Assembly: GCA_002350725.1 (NCBI GenBank)
Contig: DEFJ01000010.1
Location: 1 to 39,878, forward strand
Length of the DNA stretch: 39,878 bases
Reading direction: 5' to 3'
DNA from: Cyanobacteria bacterium UBA2855
GTDB taxonomy: Bacteria; Cyanobacteriota; Vampirovibrionia; Gastranaerophilales; Gastranaerophilaceae
Shown: in pieces, positions 15,265-23,552 of the stretch
Layout of the letters: each line of letters opens with the position of its first letter
Numbering within the stretch: position 1 is the stretch's first letter
Position numbers and translations under genes: made by a program
Notes under the pieces: generated by a model
Seen by the model: the letters and a program-made list of their open reading frames with translations, nothing else
What the model was told of the DNA's origin: nothing
Databases searched by the model: none

Positions 15265-16577
15265 TAATTAAATCAAGTGTCGCATGCATTATTGCAGACG
15301 ATTTAACCGGAGCAAACGATTCCGCACTTCAATTTAGAATGCAGGGTGCGCAAACACAAATTCTTTTAAGCGAAGAGGTCAAAAATACTTCTCGCATTGA
15401 TGACACTCAAATTTGGGCAATTTCGTCTGAATCAAGGAATATTGCACCCAATAATGCATATGAAAAAGTAAAACATATTACCCAAATAATGCAAGATAAG
15501 TTTTCACCCGATTACTTTTTTAAAAAAATTGACTCTACGGTAAGAGGGAATATTGCAGTAGAAACACTTGGCATGCTCGAAATTTTGGGATGGGATGCCG
15601 CAGTAATCATTCCTGCATTTCCTCAAGAAGGAAGAGTTACAGTAGGAGGATATCACCTGTTAAAAGGTGTGCCTATTGAACGCACGGAAATGGCAAGAGA
15701 TCCGTTCTCGCCAATTAGGGAATCTCATATTCCAACATTACTTGCAAATCAAATTGGAGATGAATATTCCAATATTATTGCATCTCTTGATTTAAGAGAT
15801 GTAATGAAGGGTGCGGGTCCTATATTGAAAGCTATCAATGCACTTATAGCTCAAGGTAAAAATTTAATAGTTGTAGATACCGTATCGGCAACAGATATTC
15901 AGCAGGTATGGCTTGCGGTAAACAAATCAGAGTATAAAATTCTTCCAACAGGAACCGCGGCAACAGCAAGAGAATTAAGCAAAATATGGTTCCCGGATTT
16001 GAGCAATGAAGATAATGAGCCGGTTAAAATTCCGACACTGCCAAAACTTATTATATCAGGAAGCGCAACAGAAATTACGGCATCACAAATTAGAGAACTT
16101 GAAGATTCTGATGATTTTGATGAAAACACCTTGTTTGTAACACCTAATATTGAAGATATTCTAAATGGGGTTTCAAAAGACTTAGTTAACCGTATTACAT
16201 CAAACCTTGGACAAAATAACATCGTTATTGTTCATACATCGGAAATGTTAAAAAGTTTTGATGGATTTTCCGACACATCATATGATGCAGAATTAACAAG
16301 GGACAAACTTGCAGCCCTTATAACCGATTTTCTGGCTGAACTATCACAAAAAGTTACGGAACAAAAAGATGTAATTCTTATACTGTTAGGAGGAGAAACC
16401 TCATACAAGTGCTGCAAAGCAATAAATGCCACCCAACTTCAGCTTATAGACGAAGTTGCACCTGCAATTGCACTCAGTATAGATTACAATTCGCAGTGGA
16501 TAGTTACAAAATCAGGTAACTTAGGCGGTACAAAAACTCTTATTGAAATCTTACAATATTTTGAAAATCATGAATAA
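15261..16577 (+). CDS. Four-carbon acid sugar kinase family protein (DUF1537)
   Basis: The family (OtnK, DtnK, LtnK, DenK) phosphorylates threonate or erythronate. The 438-residue protein has the N-terminal substrate domain with IADDLTGANDSA (11-22), FKKIDSTVRGN (~87-97) and AVIIPAFPQEGR, and a C-terminal nucleotide domain with LIISGSATEIT, LLGGETSYK and KSGNLGG. Length is typical. It overlaps ssb by 4 nt and the PdxA-family gene by 8 nt, so the three form one operon. DUF1537 next to PdxA2 is the known arrangement for D-threonate catabolism (phosphorylation, oxidation and decarboxylation to DHAP). The exact substrate cannot be read from sequence. Confidence 0.88.
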   Translation: MIIKSSVACIIADDLTGANDSALQFRMQGAQTQILLSEEVKNTSRIDDTQIWAISSESRNIAPNNAYEKVKHITQIMQDKFSPDYFFKKIDSTVRGNIAVETLGMLEILGWDAAVIIPAFPQEGRVTVGGYHLLKGVPIERTEMARDPFSPIRESHIPTLLANQIGDEYSNIIASLDLRDVMKGAGPILKAINALIAQGKNLIVVDTVSATDIQQVWLAVNKSEYKILPTGTAATARELSKIWFPDLSNEDNEPVKIPTLPKLIISGSATEITASQIRELEDSDDFDENTLFVTPNIEDILNGVSKDLVNRITSNLGQNNIVIVHTSEMLKSFDGFSDTSYDAELTRDKLAALITDFLAELSQKVTEQKDVILILLGGETSYKCCKAINATQLQLIDEVAPAIALSIDYNSQWIVTKSGNLGGTKTLIEILQYFENHE

Positions 16578-17496
16578 TTACTCAAAAAAAATAGGTATTA
16601 CAACCGGTGACCCAAACGGCATAGGAACAGAAATTACAATCAAAGCATTAAAGGCTTTGGATTTACCAAAAGACAGTATCGTTCTGATATCTAACAGAAA
16701 AATACTTGATTTTTACGGTAAACTTGATAAGGATTATGAAATAATTAACATTCCTTTTGAGGGAAAAGTTACTCCGGGAATTATGACAGCTGAAGCGGGG
16801 GAGTTTTCATACCAATCAATAAAAAAAGTTTGTGAAATCCGTCCAAAAGCAATAGTAACTGCGCCTGTTGCAAAAAATACGCTTCATCTTGCAGGACACA
16901 AATATAACGGGCAAACTGAAATATTAAATGAAGAGCTGGCAAGAAATACTCAACACGCAGAAATGCTATTTGTGGCAAACGGATTTAGAGTACTACTTTT
17001 AACAAGACACTGCGCATTGAAAGATATAAAACTTTCAAAAGAAATGATTATAACCAAAATATCAGATTTAAAAGATATTTTGGAGAAAAATTTTAAAATA
17101 ACAAAACCAAAGCTTGCATTATGTAGCCTTAATCCTCATGCCGGAGAAGACGGGATTTTGGGAAGAGAAGAAATCGAGATTATAAAACCGGCAGTTGAAG
17201 AACTGATAAAACTCGGAATAAATATAACAAATCCTCTACCGGCAGACACCTTATTTATTAATGCAGGACAGGCATATTTTAAGAATGAAAACCCACCATA
17301 TGATTGCTATATCGCGACCTATCACGACCAAGGACTAATTCCTATCAAAACGATTGCAGGAGATGCAACCGTTAATATGACAATAGGATTAGATATAATA
17401 AGAACCTCTCCCGGACACGGAACGGCATTTGACATTGCCGGAAAAAATATTGCAGATGAAAAAGGGATGATATCCGCCATTAAGGCTGTTTTATAA
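16570..17496 (+). CDS. pdxA: PdxA-family dehydrogenase (4-hydroxythreonine-4-phosphate or 4-phospho-threonate type)
   Basis: The NAD-dependent PdxA family oxidises a 4-phosphorylated C4 acid. From the ATG at 16570 it has 308 residues. Motifs are ITTGDPNGIGTEI (10-22), VTAPVAKNTLHLAGHKYNGQ (96-115), TRHCALKD, CSLNPHAGE and YHDQGLIPIK. The three metal-binding histidines fit H147, H190 and H252, so it should be active. It overlaps the DUF1537 kinase gene by 8 nt and has no Shine-Dalgarno sequence, which implies coupling. Either it makes pyridoxal phosphate (true PdxA), or it is PdxA2 acting after the kinase on phospho-D-threonate. Context favours PdxA2. The upstream TTG at 16543 is an unlikely start. 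Confidence 0.87.
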   Translation: MNNYSKKIGITTGDPNGIGTEITIKALKALDLPKDSIVLISNRKILDFYGKLDKDYEIINIPFEGKVTPGIMTAEAGEFSYQSIKKVCEIRPKAIVTAPVAKNTLHLAGHKYNGQTEILNEELARNTQHAEMLFVANGFRVLLLTRHCALKDIKLSKEMIITKISDLKDILEKNFKITKPKLALCSLNPHAGEDGILGREEIEIIKPAVEELIKLGINITNPLPADTLFINAGQAYFKNENPPYDCYIATYHDQGLIPIKTIAGDATVNMTIGLDIIRTSPGHGTAFDIAGKNIADEKGMISAIKAVL

Positions 17497-17506
17497 ACAT
17501 AAGATA

Positions 17507-17536
17507 TTGACAATCTTCAAAAAAATATGCTACTAT
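17507..17536 (+). promoter_or_regulatory. Promoter of the zinc-ribbon gene
   Basis: TTGACA (17507-17512) and TACTAT (17531-17536) are 18 nt apart. They lie about 30 nt before the ATG at 17566. An in-frame ATG at 17527 falls inside this promoter and is rejected as a start. Confidence 0.6.
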
Positions 17537-17565
17537 TTGCAAGAGAAAACAGGAGGATTTTATTA

Positions 17566-18102
17566 ATGGGTGATACTTATGAAACAATTGATTGTCCGGC
17601 TTGCGGACATAAAATGAAAAAGATATTCCTTAAAGATGCCGGAGTAAATATTGACGTATGTACAGACGGTTGCGGCGGCATATTTTTAGATAACAGAGAA
17701 TTCAAACTTGTAGATGAACAACATGAAGAACTTGATGAAATTATACAAGCTATGGAAAATAATGAGTTCGCGGCTAAAGTAGATGAAAATGCAGTAAGAA
17801 TTTGTCCTGCATGCGGTGCAAAAATGGTAAAAAACCCGACAAGCGTAAAAGGGGAAATTATAGTTGATGATTGCTATACTTGTGGCGGCAAATTTCTTGA
17901 TCACGGAGAGTTAACACACATTAGAGAAGAATATGCCACAGAACAAGAAAGAGCTGAAGCTGCGGTCAGAGCATTCTTATATTCACCGGAAGGCGCAGAA
18001 TTAAATATGGTTAACAAAGTCGGCGACAGAGTGCAAAGAAAAATGGACGGCAGAAATAATTCGGCTTTATTTAAATTATTTACAAAGATGTTCGGGGTTT
18101 AA
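17566..18102 (+). CDS. Twin zf-TFIIB zinc-ribbon protein
   Basis: From the ATG at 17566, preceded by AGGAGG, the protein has 178 residues. It contains two zf-TFIIB zinc ribbons. The first has Cys 10, 13, 32 and 36 (CPACGHK; CTDGCGGIFLDNREF). The second has Cys 80, 83, 103 and 106 (CPACGAK; CYTCGGKFLDHGEL). The C-terminal ~65 residues are helical and basic (QRKMDGRNNSALFKLFTKMFGV). The family is widespread but poorly characterised. Zinc binding is likely and nucleic-acid or protein contact is possible. It converges on the nuclease gene at 18099 with a 4-nt overlap of the ends. Confidence 0.82.
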   Translation: MGDTYETIDCPACGHKMKKIFLKDAGVNIDVCTDGCGGIFLDNREFKLVDEQHEELDEIIQAMENNEFAAKVDENAVRICPACGAKMVKNPTSVKGEIIVDDCYTCGGKFLDHGELTHIREEYATEQERAEAAVRAFLYSPEGAELNMVNKVGDRVQRKMDGRNNSALFKLFTKMFGV

Positions 18103-18740
18103 GAACAAAATTTTGAATATTCACAGAATTTACAACGGTTCACGTTTTTTTGAAAGCGCTGAGCCGTTGTTATTTTTGCACAAATATTTTCTAAAGCACT
18201 GCAATAATGCTTTTTCTTACCCTCATCAAAAGATACAACATGGTTCAGATTATTTTTTAAATCGATATAAACAAATGACAAAGAGAAATTATCACCCCAA
18301 CCCTTAGCTAAAATTTCATTTGCACAAATTAAATAAACCATAGTTTGATAATCCTCAGATGGATTTTTAGGTACTGCACCTGTTTTATAATCTAATATAA
18401 AATAATTATTATCGGTTTTCATAAATGCATCTAATCGTCCGCCAATCCAATATGTACCAACTTTTGAAGTTAAATTGTACTCTGAATTTACATAATTCTT
18501 TTGAAAATATTCATTATTTAGCAACAATCTCCAAATATTTTGTTCTTCCACTGAAAGTGTAGGCAAAAATTTTTGAATATCATCCCCACGTAAATAATAA
18601 TGAGCAAGCGCGTGAATTTTCTTTCCTTTTTCAAAAACTCCTTTTGGCTGCGGAACGCTAAGTTTTTGAATATACCTAAACTCATATTTTTTAGGACACT
18701 CCTCAAAAGTCTTTAACATATTTGGTGAAAATATCTGCAA
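18099..18740 (-). CDS. PD-(D/E)XK nuclease with predicted 4Fe-4S cluster, Cas4/AddB-C type
   Basis: The 213-residue protein matches the RecB-like nuclease superfamily with an iron-sulfur staple. Cys15 (ECPKKYEFRY) pairs with C203, C206 and C212 (CKFCEYSKFC). Catalytic residues are H43, D104 (GGRLDAF), D117 and K119 (ILDYKTG), and Q132/Y136 (the QxxxY motif). This is the layout of the AddB C-terminal nuclease and of Cas4. No cas genes are present. The start is a TTG at 18740 with GAGG about 11 nt upstream. The helicase gene ends 27 nt before it, so they are probably one operon and one end-resection machine. Confidence 0.85.
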   Translation of the reverse strand: MQIFSPNMLKTFEECPKKYEFRYIQKLSVPQPKGVFEKGKKIHALAHYYLRGDDIQKFLPTLSVEEQNIWRLLLNNEYFQKNYVNSEYNLTSKVGTYWIGGRLDAFMKTDNNYFILDYKTGAVPKNPSEDYQTMVYLICANEILAKGWGDNFSLSFVYIDLKNNLNHVVSFDEGKKKHYCSALENICAKITTAQRFQKNVNRCKFCEYSKFCS

Positions 18741-18767
18741 CGCTATATACCTCTTTTAATAATTATA

Positions 18768-21700
18768 TTATAAAATATCAAATATTTTATTTGGCTCTTC
18801 CTTTTTCAATTTCCCAAAAGCTTTAACTTTTTCCGAAGTTGTAATATGAAGTTTCCTTTTTGCTCTTGTTATAGCAACATACAATAACCTTAAATTTTCA
18901 GAAACTAAATCCTGCTTCAACTCATATTCTGACTTTTCTTTATAATTAGAATTTAAAGCCTTCAACTGTTCCATAAAATCAGAATTTTTATATTTCAACT
19001 TAGAAAAATCAATAGTCAAACTTCGTTCTGTCATCTCAGGCAAAAATACGCAATCAAACTCGTCGCCTTTAGATTTATGTAATGTCATAACCTGTACTTT
19101 GCCCTCTAAAATTTCTTTATCGCTTTCATCTTCTTCCGAAAAGAATTTAAATCCGCTAAGAGAACTACGCTGCGACAATTCTCCTAACCGGTCTACAATA
19201 GTCTTTAAATTTTTAGTATCAAAAGATAATCGTTTAATTAATGTTGAAATCAGATAAATATTTGCTTTTTCTATTTCAGTATTAAAGTAATTTAACCCAA
19301 TTTTTATAGCCAACTCATCAGGAGTAAGGTGTGGAAAACTTGTCCAGTAATTTATCTCCCACAAAAATTTTTCTAAATCAGTAATTTCTACACTTCCATA
19401 GTTAGCTTCTATAAAATGATTAGAATAATTTTTTATTATATCTGCATACTTAACTTTGTAAAAGCCTAAATCAGCCAACATTGTATATGATTCAGCCAAT
19501 ACCGCATTATCAAACGGCTTCAATATAATATTTAAAACCGCAAAAATAACTCTAAACACAGATTTTTGAGCCAAACATTCACTTCTTGTAATACACTTAA
19601 AACCATTATTGTTTATTATATTCATCCACTCAATGACTTGCTTATTGTTTCTTACCAAAATTCCTACAGTTGCCTTTGGATTTTTGCTAAATAAATGATT
19701 TATCTCTTTAAGAATGTAATTTTTCTCCTCATTTGGATTTTCAAATATTTTCCCGACAACAGCATTCTCGGATACCGGATTTTTTCCCTCAACCGGCTTC
19801 ATGATTATATGATAAAAAGCTTCTTTAGTTTCTTCTTGGGCTTCCGCATCTAATAATACCGTGTTTGCCAATTTCCATACATCTTCGCAACACCTTTGGG
19901 AACAATCCATACTTACTTGTTGACTTGTTTCTATAAATTTTCTAAAACCTTTTACATCTGCATTAGTAAATGTTGTTGTAATTGCCTGATTAATATCGCC
20001 GCAACGAATAAGATTGTTGTACTTACCACTCAACATATTTATCAAACTCTGTTGAACAGATGAAGAGTCTTGTGCCTCATCCTCTATTATGTACTGACAA
20101 ATATTTTGGTAATATTCTCTTATATCAGAATTTTCTTCAAGCAATTTCACCGATAAAAGCAAAATATCGTCATAATCTATAAGATTATTTGTATTTAGTA
20201 TTCTCTGATATTCTTCAAAAAAAGACTTAAATAACAGCAGTTTTTTATCATTATTTTTTATATTTTTTAAATCTCCTCTGCCTAATTTATATACCGAAAT
20301 TCCCTGAATAAATTCATTTAGATTTTTATCATCTATTTTTACTTTTTTCAACACCTCTCGGGTTATACGTGTCTTTTGAGTATCATCACAAATATCAAAA
20401 TCAGCATTCAGACCTAATCTTTCATGATTTCCGTTTTCTTTTATAATTCTCAACGCCAAACCATGAATTGTACTTATATAAGGAAGCTCCGAGGAATTTT
20501 CTCGGACAGATTTTATACGTTCCCTGAAATTACGTGCAGCAGATTCCATATAAGTCATAACAAAAATATTATTAGGATTAATCCCCCGCTCTAAAAGTTT
20601 AATAATTAATGCAAGCAATATTGTAGTTTTACCGGCACCCGGAACCGCAGATATCGCCATCCTACCTGATTTGTAATCCAAAACCGGTTTTTGATCATCT
20701 CTGGGAGTAATAACAAAGGTCCCGCCAGCTTTCTGTTTTTTAGAGTTATCCTCGAATTTTACTTTTATATATTCTTCAATGCCTCCAAAATTTTCAACAC
20801 CATTACCATCAAACAAAGAAGAATATGCAAAAATATTTTCATCTGCACAGAGAGTAAGTTTCCTCAAAAGTCGTGCGGTTTTTTCCTTGCTTAATAATAC
20901 ATTATCCTCAACCGTATACTCATCTTTTGACCAGCCTTTTTGAAAAACCCAAGCATTATATAAAGGTCCGGTATCGGATTTTACCCATTCCTGGCTCGAA
21001 ATGTCAAGCCAAAACTGATATTTTGTCATGACTTGATTATCAATAATCTTTTGAGGTGTTCCTATAACCAAATCGTTTTGATGAATTTCAATTGTAGAAT
21101 AAGGATTTTCAGAAATTATAGAGTTTTCCATTTGAGTTATGTACTCTTCTTTATATGAAGAAAAATTATCTCCGAACACATTTTCAAAATCTTCCAATTG
21201 CTTTATAAAAAAGTTAAATTTTACAATTTCATTTCGTTCATAACTTTTAAAGAGCATTAACTCCTGATATATTGCTAAAACTTGTTCCGAAAGTTTTTCT
21301 TTTTTAGGCAAAACATTCGTAATTAAATTTATAAGCTTATCATATCTTGATGAATATTCATCATCGTCAAAAGTATATTGGATTAAAGTTTTTGTCTTAT
21401 CAAATTCCTCTAATATTTTAAAACAATATTTTAACGGGATATCAAGACAATTAACAAATATCGGTCGTATATCAAATTCCGATAAAGTCTGCTGCAATTC
21501 TGTGTTAAATTTCAATATATTTAAAGCCGTCAAAACTAACTTATTTTGGATTAATTTTTCACTACCTGTTAAGTACAAAGGATTTATCGTCTGATACAAA
21601 CTTTCTTTTAATGTAAACTTCAACATATCATCAACAACAGGAGTTATAATAGAAATTTCCGAAGGCATTGTACCTTTTTTAATCAATTCATTTATTTTTG

Positions 21701-22625
21701 AAATTGTAATCTCAATCATTTTTGAGCGCTTTGACGGAGAACACCGAGAAAAATATTCCAGAGTATTATTTGCATCGTTTAATACATTGCTATACAAATT
21801 CTCAGCATCAAACCTTAATTTCGTATTAGTATCAATAGTAATCACAGGTTCATCAAACAATTTTTCAAATTCCCAAACTGCAGTTTTATCTGCACTCAAA
21901 TAACCTATTCTGCTGGAGCCTTTTTTATCAAACGCTATATAATACTTTTTTAAACGGGGTTTTAAATATTCAATAAAATCATAACATGCCGGAGTAATCT
22001 CATCCCCGTCATCAAGTATTAAATATTGAATTTTATTAAAATAATCAGTATTTTTATATATATGCTCAAAAACCAAACTCTGTCGTAAATAATCAAAATC
22101 ACGAAGTGCAAGCGTCTGTTTTAAAAAATTCTTTAGAGCAAATTTAGCATCATCGCCAAAAGCTTCTCTTAAAATATGAGAACGATAATCAATTTCCTCA
22201 TCGCTCAAATTATTTTGAACGATTAAAGAATACCTTCTGAACAATTGATGTAATAAGGATTTCTTTGAATTATATCCGCTAAATTTTACATTCTTTAAAA
22301 TGTTTTTCAATATAAATTGGGAAATTTCTAAACCCGTTAAATTCGGTAAAACTTTAGGATTTGGAAACGGATTTTTGTTTTCAAGAAAAGCCCAATTATC
22401 GTTTATTGCATTATATACAAGAGAAAAGTAGGAGTGAACCTGTAATTTTTCAAAGCAACTTATTTTTAAATTTTCAAGCGTTGCATTTATAAATTTATCT
22501 TTTAATGAAGAATTTCCGACAAGCACAAGTATTTCTGAAGCATCCACTCCTGAATTTAAAAGCGATGCATATTTTTCAACTAAAATCCGAGTTTTATCAG
22601 ATGATATAGTTCCGTCAATAATCAA
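18768..22625 (-). CDS. Fused dead-plus-live UvrD/AddAB-like helicase
   Basis: The 1285-residue protein has two SF1 halves. The N-terminal half (~1-600) is degenerate. GTISSDKT (5-12) has Asp for the Walker A Gly, and LILDDGDEI (202-210) stands in for DEAQD, so it resembles the inactive AddB/RecC helicase. The C-terminal half is complete: Q motif TPRDDQKPVLDY (640-651), Walker A AVPGAGKT (660-667), TYMESAARNF, STIHGLALR, LIDYDDILL, Walker B EDEAQD (848-853), CGDINQAI, VMTLHKSKGDEFD and LLYVAITRAKRKL. No nuclease domain is attached. One follows as a separate gene. The start is a TTG at 22625, with AAGGAG 9 nt upstream. Probable role: processing double-strand breaks for recombination. Confidence 0.88.
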   Translation of the reverse strand: MIIDGTISSDKTRILVEKYASLLNSGVDASEILVLVGNSSLKDKFINATLENLKISCFEKLQVHSYFSLVYNAINDNWAFLENKNPFPNPKVLPNLTGLEISQFILKNILKNVKFSGYNSKKSLLHQLFRRYSLIVQNNLSDEEIDYRSHILREAFGDDAKFALKNFLKQTLALRDFDYLRQSLVFEHIYKNTDYFNKIQYLILDDGDEITPACYDFIEYLKPRLKKYYIAFDKKGSSRIGYLSADKTAVWEFEKLFDEPVITIDTNTKLRFDAENLYSNVLNDANNTLEYFSRCSPSKRSKMIEITISKINELIKKGTMPSEISIITPVVDDMLKFTLKESLYQTINPLYLTGSEKLIQNKLVLTALNILKFNTELQQTLSEFDIRPIFVNCLDIPLKYCFKILEEFDKTKTLIQYTFDDDEYSSRYDKLINLITNVLPKKEKLSEQVLAIYQELMLFKSYERNEIVKFNFFIKQLEDFENVFGDNFSSYKEEYITQMENSIISENPYSTIEIHQNDLVIGTPQKIIDNQVMTKYQFWLDISSQEWVKSDTGPLYNAWVFQKGWSKDEYTVEDNVLLSKEKTARLLRKLTLCADENIFAYSSLFDGNGVENFGGIEEYIKVKFEDNSKKQKAGGTFVITPRDDQKPVLDYKSGRMAISAVPGAGKTTILLALIIKLLERGINPNNIFVMTYMESAARNFRERIKSVRENSSELPYISTIHGLALRIIKENGNHERLGLNADFDICDDTQKTRITREVLKKVKIDDKNLNEFIQGISVYKLGRGDLKNIKNNDKKLLLFKSFFEEYQRILNTNNLIDYDDILLLSVKLLEENSDIREYYQNICQYIIEDEAQDSSSVQQSLINMLSGKYNNLIRCGDINQAITTTFTNADVKGFRKFIETSQQVSMDCSQRCCEDVWKLANTVLLDAEAQEETKEAFYHIIMKPVEGKNPVSENAVVGKIFENPNEEKNYILKEINHLFSKNPKATVGILVRNNKQVIEWMNIINNNGFKCITRSECLAQKSVFRVIFAVLNIILKPFDNAVLAESYTMLADLGFYKVKYADIIKNYSNHFIEANYGSVEITDLEKFLWEINYWTSFPHLTPDELAIKIGLNYFNTEIEKANIYLISTLIKRLSFDTKNLKTIVDRLGELSQRSSLSGFKFFSEEDESDKEILEGKVQVMTLHKSKGDEFDCVFLPEMTERSLTIDFSKLKYKNSDFMEQLKALNSNYKEKSEYELKQDLVSENLRLLYVAITRAKRKLHITTSEKVKAFGKLKKEEPNKIFDIL

Positions 22626-22691
22626 AAATCAATACTCCTTATAAAGTATTTTACCATAAAAACAAGTGTACTTTTTACATCCGTTAACCTA

Positions 22692-22723
22692 TTGCTTTTT
22701 TTTTTAATTTATTCTATTATAAT
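22692..22723 (+). promoter_or_regulatory. Candidate promoter with T10 tract in the spacer
   Basis: TTGCTT (22692-22697) and a consensus TATAAT (22718-22723) are 20 nt apart, longer than the usual 17. A run of ten T (22696-22705) overlaps the -35 box and spacer. Slippage in the run would change the spacing. Confidence 0.35.
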
Positions 22724-22774
22724 CGTAACAAAGATAAAAATCTTACAATATAACAAGGAAAACAGGAGGTAATC

Positions 22775-22984
22775 ATGACAGAAGAATTATTAAATGAAAT
22801 CGGAACTTCAGCAGGAGAAATTTATAACTACTTAAGTTCAAACGGAACTACTACTTTTTCAAAAATGAAAAAAGAATTAGACCTTAAAGGTAATTTTGCA
22901 GATTTAGGTCTTGGTTGGTTAGCTAGAGAAGACAAAGTTTCTATTTCTAAGAAAGGTACTTCTGTTAGCGTTAGCCTTAAATAA
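22775..22984 (+). CDS. Small winged-helix domain protein (DUF2582-like)
   Basis: The 69-residue protein is a single winged-helix fold: an N-terminal helix (LLNEIGTSAGEIYNYLSSNG), TTFSKMKKELDL, the recognition-like helix ADLGLGWLAREDKV and a beta-wing SISKKGTSVSVSL. It fits the winged helix-turn-helix family PF10771, found as stand-alone small proteins in several anaerobes. A strong AGGAGG box and a flanking promoter and terminator suggest high, independent expression. DNA binding is not certain because the fold also serves protein contacts. Confidence 0.75.
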   Translation: MTEELLNEIGTSAGEIYNYLSSNGTTTFSKMKKELDLKGNFADLGLGWLAREDKVSISKKGTSVSVSLK

Positions 22985-23000
22985 CAGAATTTTAAATACT

Positions 23001-23031
23001 AAAAACACCTGTTCACGACAGGTGTTTTTTT
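23001..23031 (+). terminator. Strong Rho-independent terminator
   Basis: ACACCTGT and ACAGGTGT form an 8-bp stem with a 5-nt loop, flanked by A5 and T7 runs that extend the pairing. It lies just after the winged-helix gene and faces the convergent gtrA-like gene. Confidence 0.85.
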
Positions 23032-23052
23032 ATGCAAATTACATATGTGATT

Positions 23053-23451
23053 TTATTTCTCAGAAGTTCTAAACGCAAAAAATTTGAACAAGACATATGT
23101 CACCAATGACACAATAAATAATGATACAAATTGTGCAATATATACATTTTTAATTAAATATCTCACAAAAACTTCCAAAATAACCGCATTTAAAAAATAA
23201 CTTACGACCCAAGTTGAACAACATTTTGTATACTCTTTCAAGTAATTACCTCTTGTACAAAACACAAAGAATTTTTGGTTCACATAAGAAGTAACAGAAG
23301 ACAGCAGCCACTGAAGTGCAATTGCCAATTGATAATAGACCTCTCCCAACACAAAGATAGCAATTGCGTATATTATATAAGAAATTGCTGCATTTATACT
23401 GCCTATTATAAAAAATCTTATTATTTTCGGTAAGCTCAACCATCTATCCAT
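23053..23451 (-). CDS. GtrA-family membrane protein
   Basis: The 132-residue protein has four hydrophobic helices (about 10-32, 38-58, 76-96, 103-124) and the GtrA hallmarks: RFFIIGSINAAISYIIYAI at the start and NQKFFVF after helix 2. The family is linked to flipping or transfer of lipid-linked sugars and to teichoic or cell-wall glycan assembly. No glycosyltransferase gene is beside it. The ATG at 23451 lacks a Shine-Dalgarno sequence. TGA-TAGACT lies 6 nt upstream, suggesting a leaderless message. Confidence 0.85.
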   Translation of the reverse strand: MDRWLSLPKIIRFFIIGSINAAISYIIYAIAIFVLGEVYYQLAIALQWLLSSVTSYVNQKFFVFCTRGNYLKEYTKCCSTWVVSYFLNAVILEVFVRYLIKNVYIAQFVSLFIVSLVTYVLFKFFAFRTSEK

Positions 23452-23457
23452 AATATT

Positions 23458-23466
23458 AGTCTATCA
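23458..23466 (-). promoter_or_regulatory. Extended -10-like element of gtrA, probably leaderless
   Basis: On the minus strand TGA-TAGACT is followed by AATATT and then the ATG. The hexamer matches TATAAT at 4 of 6 positions. The 6-nt distance equals that at metF, folP and uvrA. Confidence 0.35.
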
Positions 23467-23483
23467 TAAAATCACAAAAAATA

Positions 23484-23512
23484 TTGATATTTTTTAAAAC
23501 ATATTATATAAT
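23484..23512 (+). promoter_or_regulatory. Consensus promoter of the exported protein at 23553
   Basis: TTGATA (23484-23489), a 17-nt spacer and TATAAT (23507-23512) lie about 40 nt upstream of the ATG. This is one of the best sigma70-type matches in the window. Confidence 0.7.
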
Positions 23513-23552
23513 TTTCCAATAGTTAATTATTTTTTGAGAAGGATAAGAAGAT

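Noticed and set aside
17527..17565. Longer N-terminus for the zinc-ribbon protein
   Set aside because: The upstream ATG lies inside the -35/-10 promoter, while the ATG at 17566 has an AGGAGG box.
18099..18740. Cas4 of a CRISPR system
   Set aside because: The Fe-S nuclease layout is shared by AddB-type proteins, the gene is coupled to a helicase, and no cas genes or arrays are in the window.
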